Assembly: GCF_017220215.1 (NCBI RefSeq)
Contig: NZ_CP071129.1
Coordinates: forward strand, 1,426,001-1,490,000
Source: Caballeronia sp. M1242
GTDB lineage: Bacteria > Pseudomonadota > Gammaproteobacteria > Burkholderiales > Burkholderiaceae
DNA length: 64,000 nt
Direction of reading: 5' to 3'
In this document: positions 35,412-44,337 of the stretch, piece by piece
How positions within the stretch are numbered: the stretch's first letter is position 1
How the letters are laid out: the number at the start of each line of letters is the position of its first letter
The notes under the pieces: generated by a model
The model's input: the letters and a program-made list of their open reading frames with translations, nothing else
What the model was told of the DNA's origin: nothing
Databases searched by the model: none
Made by a program: the position numbers and the translations under genes

Positions 35412-36659
35412 TTAGAAGCGGTGGATGATGCCCACGCCCGCGCCGAACATGTTGCGCGTGGCCGACGGCGCATTCTGGAAGCCGTCGCCGAGCGTCGCGT
35501 TCGCCGTCACCTGACGGCCCGGCGTGTTGCCCGTCGGCGCGGACAGCGTGTTGCCGTTCGCGCGCTGGAACGCTTCGAGCGCGTAGAAGCCCGTGCGCTT
35601 CGAGAGCGCGTAGTATTGGGACAGGTTGAACTGGTGGTACGTCGCCGCGCTCGTGATGCCGTTCGCCTTGCTCGTCCACGTGTAGCTGTAGCCTGCGGCG
35701 AAGTCCCATGCCGACGATGCCTTCCAGTGCAGCACCGTGCCCGCCGTGTTGAAGATGGCTTCATCCGTGAACAGCGAGTTGACGCCCGGGATGTACTGCA
35801 CGTTCGAGTACGTCACCGAGATGTCCCACGCGCTGTTGAACGCGTAGCCGCCCGCGACGGCGAAGCGGTTCTGCGCCTGCGCGCGCTGATAGCCCGCGGT
35901 GAGCGCCGAGACGCCCGGCTGGCCGGTGCCGTCGGTGGCCGCGGTGTTGTTGACCACCGCCGAGCTGCCGCTATAGATGCCGCCGCCGTTGGCCGCATTG
36001 TTGAAGCGCTCGAATGCGACCGTCATGCCGACCGGACCTTGCGCGTACTGCACCGCCGCCGACCACGCCGAGCCCTGATACGCGCTGCCCGGCACGCCTG
36101 CGAACGAGTACGAGCCGCTCACCGTGAAGCCGTACAGCTTCGGCGAGGTGTACACGACCGAGTTGTTGGCCCGGTAGATCGTGTCCATGTTGTCGATATC
36201 GCCCGGGTGCGCGCCGAAATAGCCGGTCAGCCAGTTCGTCGGGCTATACGGCGAAAGCAGCGTGTAGTACGACGTGTACTGACGGCCCAACGTCACCGTG
36301 CCGTAGTTCGCGTTCGTAAGACCGACCCAGGCCTGACGGCCGAACATCGCGTTGGTGAACTGCTGGGTGCCGCTATTGATATCGAAGCCCGATTCCAGCT
36401 GGAAGATGGCCTTGTAGCCGCCGCCCAGATCTTCCGCGCCCTTCAGGCCGAAGCGGCTGCCCGCCCAGATGCCCGACGCCATTTTCACGTTCGAGCGGCC
36501 CGGCTGGCTGCGCGCCAGATTCGTCTGGCTGTTCTGATAGACGATCGAATCGTCGACGATACCGTACAGCGTCACGCTGCTCTGAGCGAACGCCGGCGCG
36601 GCGGCTGCGAACGCGGTCGCGGCGATGACGGCGGCCTTGGTCAGTCTGAAGCCTTTCAT
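35412..36659 (-). CDS. Gram-negative trimeric porin (Burkholderia type)
   Basis: A 415-residue outer-membrane protein. The signal peptide (MKGFRLTKAAVIAATAFAAA, cleavage after AFA) is followed by QSSVTLYGIVDDSIVYQ, the standard porin N-terminus. A 16-strand beta-barrel pattern ends in VGIIHRF with the C-terminal Phe needed for assembly. It allows diffusion of small hydrophilic solutes. AGAGGAG lies six bases before the ATG. The 402-bp upstream spacer holds the regulatory region. Confidence 0.93.
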   Translation of the reverse strand: MKGFRLTKAAVIAATAFAAAAPAFAQSSVTLYGIVDDSIVYQNSQTNLARSQPGRSNVKMASGIWAGSRFGLKGAEDLGGGYKAIFQLESGFDINSGTQQFTNAMFGRQAWVGLTNANYGTVTLGRQYTSYYTLLSPYSPTNWLTGYFGAHPGDIDNMDTIYRANNSVVYTSPKLYGFTVSGSYSFAGVPGSAYQGSAWSAAVQYAQGPVGMTVAFERFNNAANGGGIYSGSSAVVNNTAATDGTGQPGVSALTAGYQRAQAQNRFAVAGGYAFNSAWDISVTYSNVQYIPGVNSLFTDEAIFNTAGTVLHWKASSAWDFAAGYSYTWTSKANGITSAATYHQFNLSQYYALSKRTGFYALEAFQRANGNTLSAPTGNTPGRQVTANATLGDGFQNAPSATRNMFGAGVGIIHRF

Positions 36660-36834
36660 TTCTTCTCCTCTTGCTTTGTGCGGTATGAGCGGATTCTTCG
36701 TCGTTGACGCTGAAACCGGCGCGCTATCGCGCCGCGAGCGCAACTTTTATCGCTGGCAAGTGTATGGCTTGCGGATGGAATTCGAAAGAATCGCGCGTAC
36801 TGGTGTCTTTTTTTTTCACCGTGTGGTTAACCAG

Positions 36835-36854
36835 TATTTGCTAGCGCGCAAATA
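36835..36854. promoter_or_regulatory. Inverted repeat TATTTGC-N6-GCAAATA upstream of the porin
   Basis: A perfect 7-bp dyad lies 176 bp before the porin start in an AT-rich island that also has a nine-T run at about 36808. It could be an operator for osmotic or nutrient control of the porin. The rest of the spacer 36660-37061 shows only Arg-rich chance frames and a GC-rich palindromic patch near 36900-37030. Confidence 0.35.
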
Positions 36855-37061
36855 TTTGGCAACCAGGCACGAAACTGACAGAAAACCAACGCACGACGGG
36901 CGCGCGTGCGCCGGCTGGCAAGCCGCGCGGCGGTTGCCAAGGAAAAAGAAGACAGAGAACGCTGAAACCCGCGCGACAGCGAGTCGCAAGCGCAGGCAAG
37001 CCCACAACGGGCGAGCAGCCCGCTCGCCTGCGCTCCTTCCGAAAAGCGCGAAGCGAGAACA

Positions 37062-37334
37062 CTACTGCTCGATCTTCGCGCGCAGTTCCCGAGCAGTCTC
37101 CAGCAGCCCTTCATAGCCCGAGCGGGCGTGCGAAGGCAGATCGGGATCGCCGACGAGCGTGCCGAGCGTCTCGATCAGGCTGTACAAGATGCCCTTTGCC
37201 GCGCCTGCGGCCATTCGTCCGGCGGCGACGGATTCATCGACGTGCGTGATGGCCGCATCGAAATGCTCGACATCCGGATGCGCTTCGTCGACGTTTGGGG
37301 AAGGCGGGCGCGGATCGGTCGGGTCGTCGTTCAT
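37062..37334 (-). CDS. Small hypothetical protein
   Basis: A 90-residue acidic protein. A Pro/Asp-rich start (MNDDPTDPRPPSPNVDEAHP) leads into a helical domain (VAAGRMAAGAAKGILYSLIE, then YEGLLETARELRAKIEQ). The amphipathic helices could mediate oligomerisation. No family is recognised. GAAGG nine bases before the ATG is a modest ribosome site. It follows the Rieske oxygenase gene on the same strand after 101 bp. Confidence 0.6.
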   Translation of the reverse strand: MNDDPTDPRPPSPNVDEAHPDVEHFDAAITHVDESVAAGRMAAGAAKGILYSLIETLGTLVGDPDLPSHARSGYEGLLETARELRAKIEQ

Positions 37335-37435
37335 GATGGTCTGCCTTCGTAGCTGTGCACGCTTCCTGTATAACGCCGCCGCGCGACGGCCGCAATCCGG
37401 GCCCGCCGCGCCGCAGTGTCGCGCCGCCGTGTCGC

Positions 37436-38593
37436 CTACGGCGCGGGCACTTCCTGCACCGGCACGATGCGATGCACGCGCCGGCCGTCGCCCGGATGCG
37501 CGCCGGCTGCCCGATGCGGCACGCCGTGCTCCATCAGAAGCGCGCGCAGTTCGTTGATGACCGGAAAGACTTCGTGATTGTGGTCGGCGCCCTGCCGGTC
37601 GTGCGCTTCCTGCTCGCGCTCGACGATCCACCGGTCTTCCTTGAAAATGCGCTCGGTGAACCACACGAGCAGCGGCCACGCGACGTCGAGCAGGCCGGAA
37701 ATCTTCGGGCGGCGGATCGACAACAGGCCGAAGGTGCGGTTGGTGCGCTGCTCGGCGTCGAGCGGCACGTAGGCGATCCACAGGTCCATCACCATGGTGT
37801 CGTCCTTCGTGCGGATCTTGAGCGTCTGGTACGGGTAGTCCGTGCGGATGGTCATCACGTCTTTCTGTGAGGCGTCCGGCTTCTCGCCGCGCTTCTGCCC
37901 GAACACGAGCGCCTCGCCGATCGGCTGCTTGCCCGCTTCGCGCGCGAAGGTGTAATCCACTTCAATCCAGTCCTCGCCCCGGCGACGCCCGAGCGAGCGC
38001 GCCCGCATGCTGCCCATCTGCCGGCGATGCAGAAACTGATGGTTCATGTCCATCAGGTTCTCGTGCATGAACGTGTAATGGCACTTCACTTCGCGGCCGA
38101 AGCGGCGCGTCTTGTAGGCCTTGTCGGTCGCGCTCACGAGCGAAGGAAACTTCGCGGCGGCTGCGCGCTGCGGGTCGCCCGTGAAGACGAAGACGAGCCC
38201 CGCTTCCTCGCGGCACGGATATGCGCGCACGCCGTTGGGCAGACGCTCGCGGCCGAGATACGGAATGTCGGTGCAGCGGCCGGTGCAGTCGTAGGTCCAG
38301 CCGTGATAGCAGCAGCGAATCGACTCGCCGTCGACCACGCCGGCCGAAAGCGGCACTTGCCGATGCGCGCAGCGGTCTTCGAGCGCGAACACCTTGCCCG
38401 AGTCCGTGCGCACGAGCACGATCGGGTCGCCGGCAAAGCGCACCGCGTGCGCGCGGCCGCGCTTCACTTCGCCCGACCACGCGAGCGGATACCAGTGATC
38501 GGGATGAATGTCGGTGCGGCGCAAGTCGCGCGGGCTTCCCGGCGTATCGGTCAGAGCGCCATCCTCATCGCCTTGCGGCAACGCTGCGTGCAT
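37436..38593 (-). CDS. Rieske-type aromatic ring-hydroxylating oxygenase, alpha subunit
   Basis: A 385-residue oxygenase. The Rieske [2Fe-2S] ligands are C75-x-H77 (CAHR) and C94-x2-H97 (CCYH). The mononuclear iron site is seen in HENLMDMNHQFLHR. It would insert oxygen into an aromatic or other cyclic substrate using electrons from a separate reductase. No reductase or ferredoxin gene is adjacent, so electron supply must come from elsewhere. CGGAGG eight bases before ATG 38593 sets the start. The C-terminal tail (from about 340) is short compared with dioxygenases with a beta subunit, closer to single-component monooxygenase/demethylase types. Confidence 0.85.
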   Translation of the reverse strand: MHAALPQGDEDGALTDTPGSPRDLRRTDIHPDHWYPLAWSGEVKRGRAHAVRFAGDPIVLVRTDSGKVFALEDRCAHRQVPLSAGVVDGESIRCCYHGWTYDCTGRCTDIPYLGRERLPNGVRAYPCREEAGLVFVFTGDPQRAAAAKFPSLVSATDKAYKTRRFGREVKCHYTFMHENLMDMNHQFLHRRQMGSMRARSLGRRRGEDWIEVDYTFAREAGKQPIGEALVFGQKRGEKPDASQKDVMTIRTDYPYQTLKIRTKDDTMVMDLWIAYVPLDAEQRTNRTFGLLSIRRPKISGLLDVAWPLLVWFTERIFKEDRWIVEREQEAHDRQGADHNHEVFPVINELRALLMEHGVPHRAAGAHPGDGRRVHRIVPVQEVPAP

Positions 38594-38728
38594 GTAGAAC
38601 GCCTCCGGTAGAGGGAGATCGGGGTACGCGCCGTCGGAGCGGCGCAAAAAACGACACGACGAACGACTTCCGCAGTCTACACGGCGACGCGCATTTCGGC
38701 GCAAGCGGAAAGCCGCACGCAGCCGCGC

Positions 38729-39361
38729 CTACGGCTTCGCGTCTTTCACGAACACGAGACTGAAGTTGTTCGCCGGCATCGGAACGGCTTCGGCGAGCGT
38801 GAATCCCGCGTCACGCGCGAGCGCCTCGACCGCCTCCATGTCGCGCACGCCCCAGCGCGAATCGATGGCGCGCAGCTGGGCATCGAATGCTTCGTTGCTC
38901 GGCGCGGTGTGCGCCCCGTTGCGCCGATACGGCCCATAGAGGTACAGTACGCCGCCCGCAGCCAGCCGCTTCGCCGAGCCGCGAAAGAGCGCCTCGGCCG
39001 CCTGCCACGGCGCGATATGGATCATGTTGATGCAAACGACCGCCGCCACGTCGCCGATGCCCCAGTCGCTCTCGGTCACGTCGATGGCAAGCGGTGCGGC
39101 GAGGTTGGAGAGGCCCGCATGCGCGCGCCACGCGGCGATGGAATCGCGCGCGGCGGCGTCCGGATCGCTCGGTTGCCAGACGATGTGCGGCAGCGCCGCC
39201 GCGCAATGCACCGCATGCTGGCCGGTGCCGCTCGCGATTTCGAGAACCGTGCCGCCTGGCGGCAGCACGCGTGCGAGCACCGTTAGAATCGCATCGCGAT
39301 TGCGTTCGGCGGCGGGCGCGCGGCGGCGCACGCTGGCTTGAGTATTGGATGGAGCTTGCAT
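38729..39361 (-). CDS. DUF938-family SAM-dependent methyltransferase
   Basis: A 210-residue protein with the UPF0585/DUF938 features: APAAERNRDAI near the start, VLEIASGTGQHAVHCAAALP (SAM motif), WQPSDPD, AVVCINMIHIAPW and LYGPYRRNGAHTAPSNEAFD. Function is not established in the family. ATG 39361 (MQAPSNTQ) is chosen for length; no good ribosome site is visible. It is divergent from the ankyrin gene and upstream of the Rieske gene on the same strand (135 bp). Confidence 0.85.
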   Translation of the reverse strand: MQAPSNTQASVRRRAPAAERNRDAILTVLARVLPPGGTVLEIASGTGQHAVHCAAALPHIVWQPSDPDAAARDSIAAWRAHAGLSNLAAPLAIDVTESDWGIGDVAAVVCINMIHIAPWQAAEALFRGSAKRLAAGGVLYLYGPYRRNGAHTAPSNEAFDAQLRAIDSRWGVRDMEAVEALARDAGFTLAEAVPMPANNFSLVFVKDAKP

Positions 39362-39662
39362 CGAACGGTGATCGCGCGGGCGGTCGATAGTTGCGAATGG
39401 TGGCATCGAGACTAAGGGCGCGCGCGCTGCGGCGTCAAGCCGTCGCGAGCGGCGAAAGCCTTGGCGCAAAACGTGCTGCCCGGGCTCTCCATCGACCATC
39501 GCCGCAGGCACGCACTCAGGCGCGGAGCATCATCAACCTGTGTATGCTCCCGATGAGCCGGCGCGCGCTCGCCTCTTTCGAGCGTTTGCGCAAGTCCACG
39601 CGCATCATCGAATGCATCACGACGAAACGGCGCGCCGCAGAGCGCCCGACACGGAGCCAAAC

Positions 39663-40244
39663 ATGCAGCAGGACAGCAATCAGAACCCGGAACAACCGGG
39701 GCGCGAAGGCCCCGACGAAGAGACCATCGCGTTCGCGAACGAAGTCTTCAACGCTGCGCGCCGGGGCGATGCCGCCCTGCTCGAAGTCTGGCTTCAGAAG
39801 GGCTTGCCGCCGAACCTGCGCAACGACAAAGGCGACAGCCTCGTGATGCTCGCGAGCTATCACGGCCACGCCGACGCGGTGCGCGTGCTGCTCGAATACA
39901 ACGCCGATCCCGACATGCGCAACGACAACGGCCAGACGCCGATCGCCGGAGCCGCATTCAAGGGTTTTAAGGATGTCGCCGAGACGCTGCTCGATCACGG
40001 CGCGGATGTCGAAGGCGCATCGCCCGATGGCCGCACCGCGCTGATGATCGCGGCCATGTTCAACCGCGTCGAGATTCTGGATTTGCTGATCGCTCGCGGC
40101 GCGAATCCGGACGCCCGCGATCAGGGCGGCTTGTCCGCGCGTGAAGCCGCCGCGAGAATGGGCGCGGCCGATACGGCGGCGCGCCTCGCCAAGAACGCGG
40201 ACGCCGGGGACGCTGGCGACAACCCGGCGGCGCGCGGCGCATGA
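39663..40244 (+). CDS. Ankyrin-repeat protein
   Basis: A 193-residue cytoplasmic protein with four ankyrin repeats from about residue 35 to 160 (KGDSLVMLASYHGHADAVRV, NGQTPIAGAAFKGFKDVAET, DGRTALMIAAMFNRVEILDL, and a final partial one). It should be a protein-binding scaffold; the partner is unknown. GGAG six bases before ATG 39663 (MQQDSNQN) supports this start, while an in-frame GTG at 39540 would add 41 unconserved residues. It is followed by the PRC-barrel gene after 91 bp. Confidence 0.85.
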   Translation: MQQDSNQNPEQPGREGPDEETIAFANEVFNAARRGDAALLEVWLQKGLPPNLRNDKGDSLVMLASYHGHADAVRVLLEYNADPDMRNDNGQTPIAGAAFKGFKDVAETLLDHGADVEGASPDGRTALMIAAMFNRVEILDLLIARGANPDARDQGGLSAREAAARMGAADTAARLAKNADAGDAGDNPAARGA

Positions 40245-40335
40245 GCGCATCGAACGAACAGGGACGCGCGCGCGCAGCGCGTTCATCGACACCAACAAAA
40301 ACTGGAAGGCGGCCCGGACACATGGAGCGTTTGTG

Positions 40336-41505
40336 ATGGCAGGCGGTATCTCGCATCGGGGCGATGCGTCGTCGGTCGGCGCGGCCGCCTTTGCGCCGGC
40401 TCTTTCGATCGGGGGCGCGGCGGCGCGATTGTTCGCTCTGGTAAGCGCCCTCGTCCAATGCATTCGCGCGCTGCGGCTATCGTCGGTGCTCGTCGTGCTC
40501 GGCGCGTGCAGCCTGTCGGCCTGCGGGATCTTTCAGCAGCAGACGCCCGCGCCCATCGTCGAGCATTCGTACATTCCGGGGCCGAGCGAGACCGAAACCA
40601 ACGAGCCGGAAGAACCGGCCCCGGTCGTCACCGTGCCCGAGCCCGCGTCCGCCGTGAAGCCGGCGCCCGCGCCGAAGCCGAAGCGCCGCGTCGTCAAACC
40701 GAAGCCGCCGGAGCCGGTCGTGACGCCGCCGCCGGAGCCGCCCGAGCCGCCGCCCCCGCCGCAGATCATCTCGACGCGCCTCATGCAGCACGACCAGCTT
40801 CACGGCCTGCTCGATGCCGAAGTTCAGCGTCCCGATGGCAAGGTGGTCGGCCGCGCGGTCGATCTGTACGTCGATCCGTCGGCGAAACCCAAGTTGCTGA
40901 TGGTCAACCTGTCCGGTTTCATGGGCATCGGCGATCGCAAGGTCAATTTCCCGTGGACGGCGTTTCGCTTCACGCCGAATTCGAAGACCGCGCCGATCAC
41001 CTTCCTGCCACCGCCGCCGCCCGCGAAGGGCAAGCCAGCAGCGGACCCGGTGCCGAAGCCGCAGCCCGTCAGCGAGGCGCCGTCGAACTTCATGCAGCTC
41101 GTCGATTCGACGGTGACGCAGAAAAACGGCGCGCGCATCGGCCGCGTGGTCGACGTGCTCGTCGATTCGCAGGCGCAACCGCAGGCGCTCGTCGTCGATC
41201 TGTCGAGCTCGCTCGCCGCGGACAAGCGCCACGTCGCGGTGAACTGGGGCGATCTGCAGGTGGTGTCGCGCAACAAGCAACTCGCGCTGCAAATGGATTT
41301 CAACGACGCGCAACTGAAAGCCGCGCCCACCTACGCGCCCGAGCAGCCGATCAAGATCGTGTCGCCGGTCGTTGCCGCGCCGGCTTCGTCGGCGGCGGCG
41401 AGCGGCGCGGCGAGCGGAGCGGGCTCGGCCAACTCCGGCGGCACGACCGCCTCGGGCGCGGTCGCGGCGCAAACGCCCTCGTCCGGCGCGCGCCCGGCCC
41501 GATAA
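40336..41505 (+). CDS. Lipoprotein with two PRC-barrel-like domains
   Basis: A 389-residue protein. A long N-terminal segment leads into a hydrophobic stretch ending LSACG (lipobox, Cys at about residue 59). A Pro-rich linker (PKPKRRVVKPKPPEPVVTPP) follows. Two PRC-barrel-like domains come next, each with the D-x-V-x-RPDGKVVGRAVDLYVD type of strand pattern (about 150-225 and 250-325), then an Ala/Ser/Gly-rich tail. Probably envelope-anchored; function unknown. GGAG before ATG 40336 supports the start. The MFS gene starts 31 bp later. Confidence 0.72.
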   Translation: MAGGISHRGDASSVGAAAFAPALSIGGAAARLFALVSALVQCIRALRLSSVLVVLGACSLSACGIFQQQTPAPIVEHSYIPGPSETETNEPEEPAPVVTVPEPASAVKPAPAPKPKRRVVKPKPPEPVVTPPPEPPEPPPPPQIISTRLMQHDQLHGLLDAEVQRPDGKVVGRAVDLYVDPSAKPKLLMVNLSGFMGIGDRKVNFPWTAFRFTPNSKTAPITFLPPPPPAKGKPAADPVPKPQPVSEAPSNFMQLVDSTVTQKNGARIGRVVDVLVDSQAQPQALVVDLSSSLAADKRHVAVNWGDLQVVSRNKQLALQMDFNDAQLKAAPTYAPEQPIKIVSPVVAAPASSAAASGAASGAGSANSGGTTASGAVAAQTPSSGARPAR

Positions 41506-41536
41506 CGGAACACCACATGGATAACCGATTCACGAC

Positions 41537-42775
41537 ATGGTAATTGCACGCAGTCTGCGCGCGCTCGACTGGCTGAACTTCTTCGTCGCCAACGTGCAGA
41601 CCGGCTTCGGCCCGTTCATCGCTTCGTACCTTGCGGCCAACAAGTGGACGCAGGGCGAGATCGGCCTGATGCTGTCCGTCGGCACGATCAGCGCGATGGC
41701 GAGCCAGCTTCCCGCGGGCGCGCTCGTCGACGCCATGCGCAACAAGAAGTTCGCGGCCCTTTCGGCGATCGTCGCGATCATCGCGAGCGCGCTCTTGCTC
41801 GCCGCAAGTCCGACCTTCGTCCCCGTGTTCGCGGCGGAAGTGCTGCACGGCTTCGCGAGCTGCATGCTGGTCCCGGCGATGGCCGCGATCTCGCTCGCGC
41901 TCGTCTCGCGCGCCGATCTCGGCGACCGGCTCGGGCGCAATGCGCGCTGGGCGTCGATCGGCAGCGCGCTCACGGCGGCGCTGATGGGCGCATTCGGCGA
42001 GTATCTGTCGCTGCGCTCGGTGTTCTTCCTGACGGCGGCGCTCGCGCTGCCGGCCATTTTCGCGCTGCGGATGATTCACTACGAACCGCTGCCCGCAGTG
42101 CCGCGCACGCCCGGCAAGCCGAAGCTCACGCCGGAGGGCGAGGAGCGCGAATCGCTGCGCGAACTACTGAAGGACAAGCGCCTGCTGATCTTCGCCGCGT
42201 GCGTCGTGCTGTTCCACCTTTCGAACGCGGCGATGTTGAATCTCGCCGCCGGCGAAGTCACGGCGCACATGGGCGACAACGTTCAACTCGTGATCGCGGC
42301 GTGCATTATTGTGCCGCAGTTCATCGTGGCGGCCCTTTCGCCCTGGGTCGGACGACAGGCGCAGAAGTGGGGACGCCGTCCGGTGTTGATTCTCGGCTTC
42401 TGTGCGTTGCCGGTGCGCGCGCTGCTGTTCGCGGGCGTCAGCAGTCCGTATCTGCTCGTGCCGGTGCAGATGCTGGACGGCATCAGCGCCGCCGTGTTCG
42501 GTGTGATGCTGCCGCTCATTGCCGCCGATGTCGCCGGCGGACGCGGCCACTACAACCTGACGATCGGTTTCTTTGGCCTCGCGGCGGGCGTCGGCGCGAC
42601 GCTATCGACGGCGGCGGCCGGTTTTGCCGCCGACCGCTTCGGCACGGCGATGAGCTTCTTCGGGCTGGCGGCGGCGGGCGCGATCGCGGTCGCGCTCGTC
42701 TGGCTCGCGATGCCCGAAACGCGAGGGGCTGGGGTCGCGGCGAAGAATGTGCAGAAGCCGCCGGTGGAGGCTTGA
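41537..42775 (+). CDS. MFS transporter
   Basis: A 412-residue transporter with twelve spans and a central loop (about residues 190-215, rich in charged residues). The loop after the second span carries DAMRNKK, the usual G-x3-D-x2-G-R/K variant. It likely effluxes a small molecule; the substrate is unknown. It starts 31 bp after the PRC-barrel gene without a clear ribosome site, suggesting operon coupling. Its 3' end borders the 1.4-kb repeat array. Confidence 0.85.
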   Translation: MVIARSLRALDWLNFFVANVQTGFGPFIASYLAANKWTQGEIGLMLSVGTISAMASQLPAGALVDAMRNKKFAALSAIVAIIASALLLAASPTFVPVFAAEVLHGFASCMLVPAMAAISLALVSRADLGDRLGRNARWASIGSALTAALMGAFGEYLSLRSVFFLTAALALPAIFALRMIHYEPLPAVPRTPGKPKLTPEGEERESLRELLKDKRLLIFAACVVLFHLSNAAMLNLAAGEVTAHMGDNVQLVIAACIIVPQFIVAALSPWVGRQAQKWGRRPVLILGFCALPVRALLFAGVSSPYLLVPVQMLDGISAAVFGVMLPLIAADVAGGRGHYNLTIGFFGLAAGVGATLSTAAAGFAADRFGTAMSFFGLAAAGAIAVALVWLAMPETRGAGVAAKNVQKPPVEA

Positions 42776-42899
42776 GACGTGGGTCGGCGTTACTTCCGCG
42801 TTTCGAGCGTTGGCGACTGAGTTGTACGGCAGCGCCTGTGAGGCGCGTCTGTATTCAATGCCAGAGACGGGCGGCGCGGCGGCGGTTAGTCCAGCGCCT

Positions 42900-44337
42900 G
42901 CAACCGAGTGCGCGAGAGCGAAGGCGGCTTTAGCACGCCGGACGATGTCGGGGCGATTTCGTCGCCCACCGTCCAACCGTTGTTCGTCGTGCGTTACGGC
43001 GGGGTGCATGCGGTCTTGGCATTCATGATGCTCGCCGCGCCGCGTTTCCGGGACGTAATTGGGCTGGGTTGTGTTGGCAGCGTCAAGTCGTCCGGCAAAG
43101 TCAACGCCGACTCGCTCAGCATTGGTTGAAGCTGCGTGGCGTGCCCTGCGTCGCGCGTTGGCATTCAAGATGCCGTCGCGCTCTAGCGGGAACGCGAACG
43201 GTACGGTTGTGTCGGCGGATCGAGGCCGCTCAACAACTGCTAGTTCAGCTCGCTCACCGTCGGTTCAATGTGCATCGGGTGCAGCGCGGGGTATGTCGCG
43301 TTGGCATTCATAATGCCGTTGTCCAGTACGCTGAATTCCCGGCGAGCTGTGTTGGGCCAGCGGCGCCAGGTCGTCCGAAAAAACGGTGACTCGCTCACCA
43401 TCGGTTCGAGCCGCATGGCGCGTCCCGCGTCGCGGGACAGCATTCGTGATGCCGTCGCGTTCTACAGAAAACGCGATGAGCGCGGTCGTGCAGGCGGATC
43501 AATATCGCTCAAAAGCGGCTGATTCAGCTCGCTCACTGTAGGTTCAACGTGCATCGCGCGAAGCACGGTGTATGCCGCGTTCGCATTCATAATGCCGTCG
43601 CCCAGTACGCAAGATTCCGACGGGCTCGCTTGTGCCTGGGGCGTCAGACCGTCCGACAAAACTAACGCCAACGCGCTCGCCATCGGCGGAAGCCGCATGG
43701 CGCGTCGTGCATCGCGCGTCGGCATACACAATGCCGCCGCGCTATACACGAAACGCGACGAGCGCGGTCGTGCCGGCGAACTGAGAAGCTCAACAGCGGC
43801 TACTTAAGCTCGCTCGCCGTCGGTTCAACGTGCACCGGGTGCAGCGCGGTGTGTGCCGCGTTGGCATCCTTAATGCCGTCGCCCAGTACGAGAGATGTCG
43901 GCGGGCTCGGTGGTGCCAGCGGCGTCAAGACGATGGACAACTTCATGGGCGAGGCCATCGAAGGCTTCGACCGCGACTGGCCGGACGAAAGTGAACGCTA
44001 ACTCGCTCACCATCGGCTAAACCTGCGTGGCGCGTCATACGTCGCCCGTTGGCTTTCATAATGCGTCGTCCAGCACGCAAAATACCGCGGGCCTTCTGTG
44101 CCAGCGGCGTCTGGTGGCCCGACGAAGTCAACGACCACCTCGGTCACCCTGCGCGCCGCGCCCCGCTCGGCGCCTTGGCACTCAAAATGCCGTCGCGTCT
44201 TATATGCAGCCGCGGCCATCGCCCTCACCGCAGCGGCTTCAGGTCACCCAACAACGTCGGCACAAGCTCGCTCACCGTCGGATGAATATGCATCGCGCGT
44301 TGCAGCGTGGTGTACGGCGCGTCCGCATTCATGATGT
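42900..44337. repeat. About nine-copy array, 137-144-bp monomers in 280-bp dimers, copying the 3' end of the disulfide oxidoreductase gene
   Basis: Anchors of the type CTCGCTCACC(G/A)TCGG occur at 43111, 43249, 43390, 43528, 43672, 43809, 44002, 44139 and finally 44267 within the gene. Types A (GTCGGTTCAACGTGCATCG) and B (ATCGGTTCGAGCCGCATGG) alternate, giving a dimeric period of about 280 bp. On the minus strand type A copies encode decayed versions of the enzyme's C-terminus (MHxEPTVSEL after an MNANA start). A possible tenth trace is near 42968. A roughly 55-bp extra segment lies at about 43930-43985. No functional gene is present between 42776 and 44224. Confidence 0.82.

Noticed and set aside
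35421..36707. 428-codon plus-strand open frame
   Set aside because: Antisense to the porin, which is unmistakable on the minus strand.
42776..44224. CRISPR-like direct repeat array
   Set aside because: Units are 137-144 bp, repeats and spacers are not distinguished, copies are diverged and no cas genes are present; it is a decayed tandem duplication.
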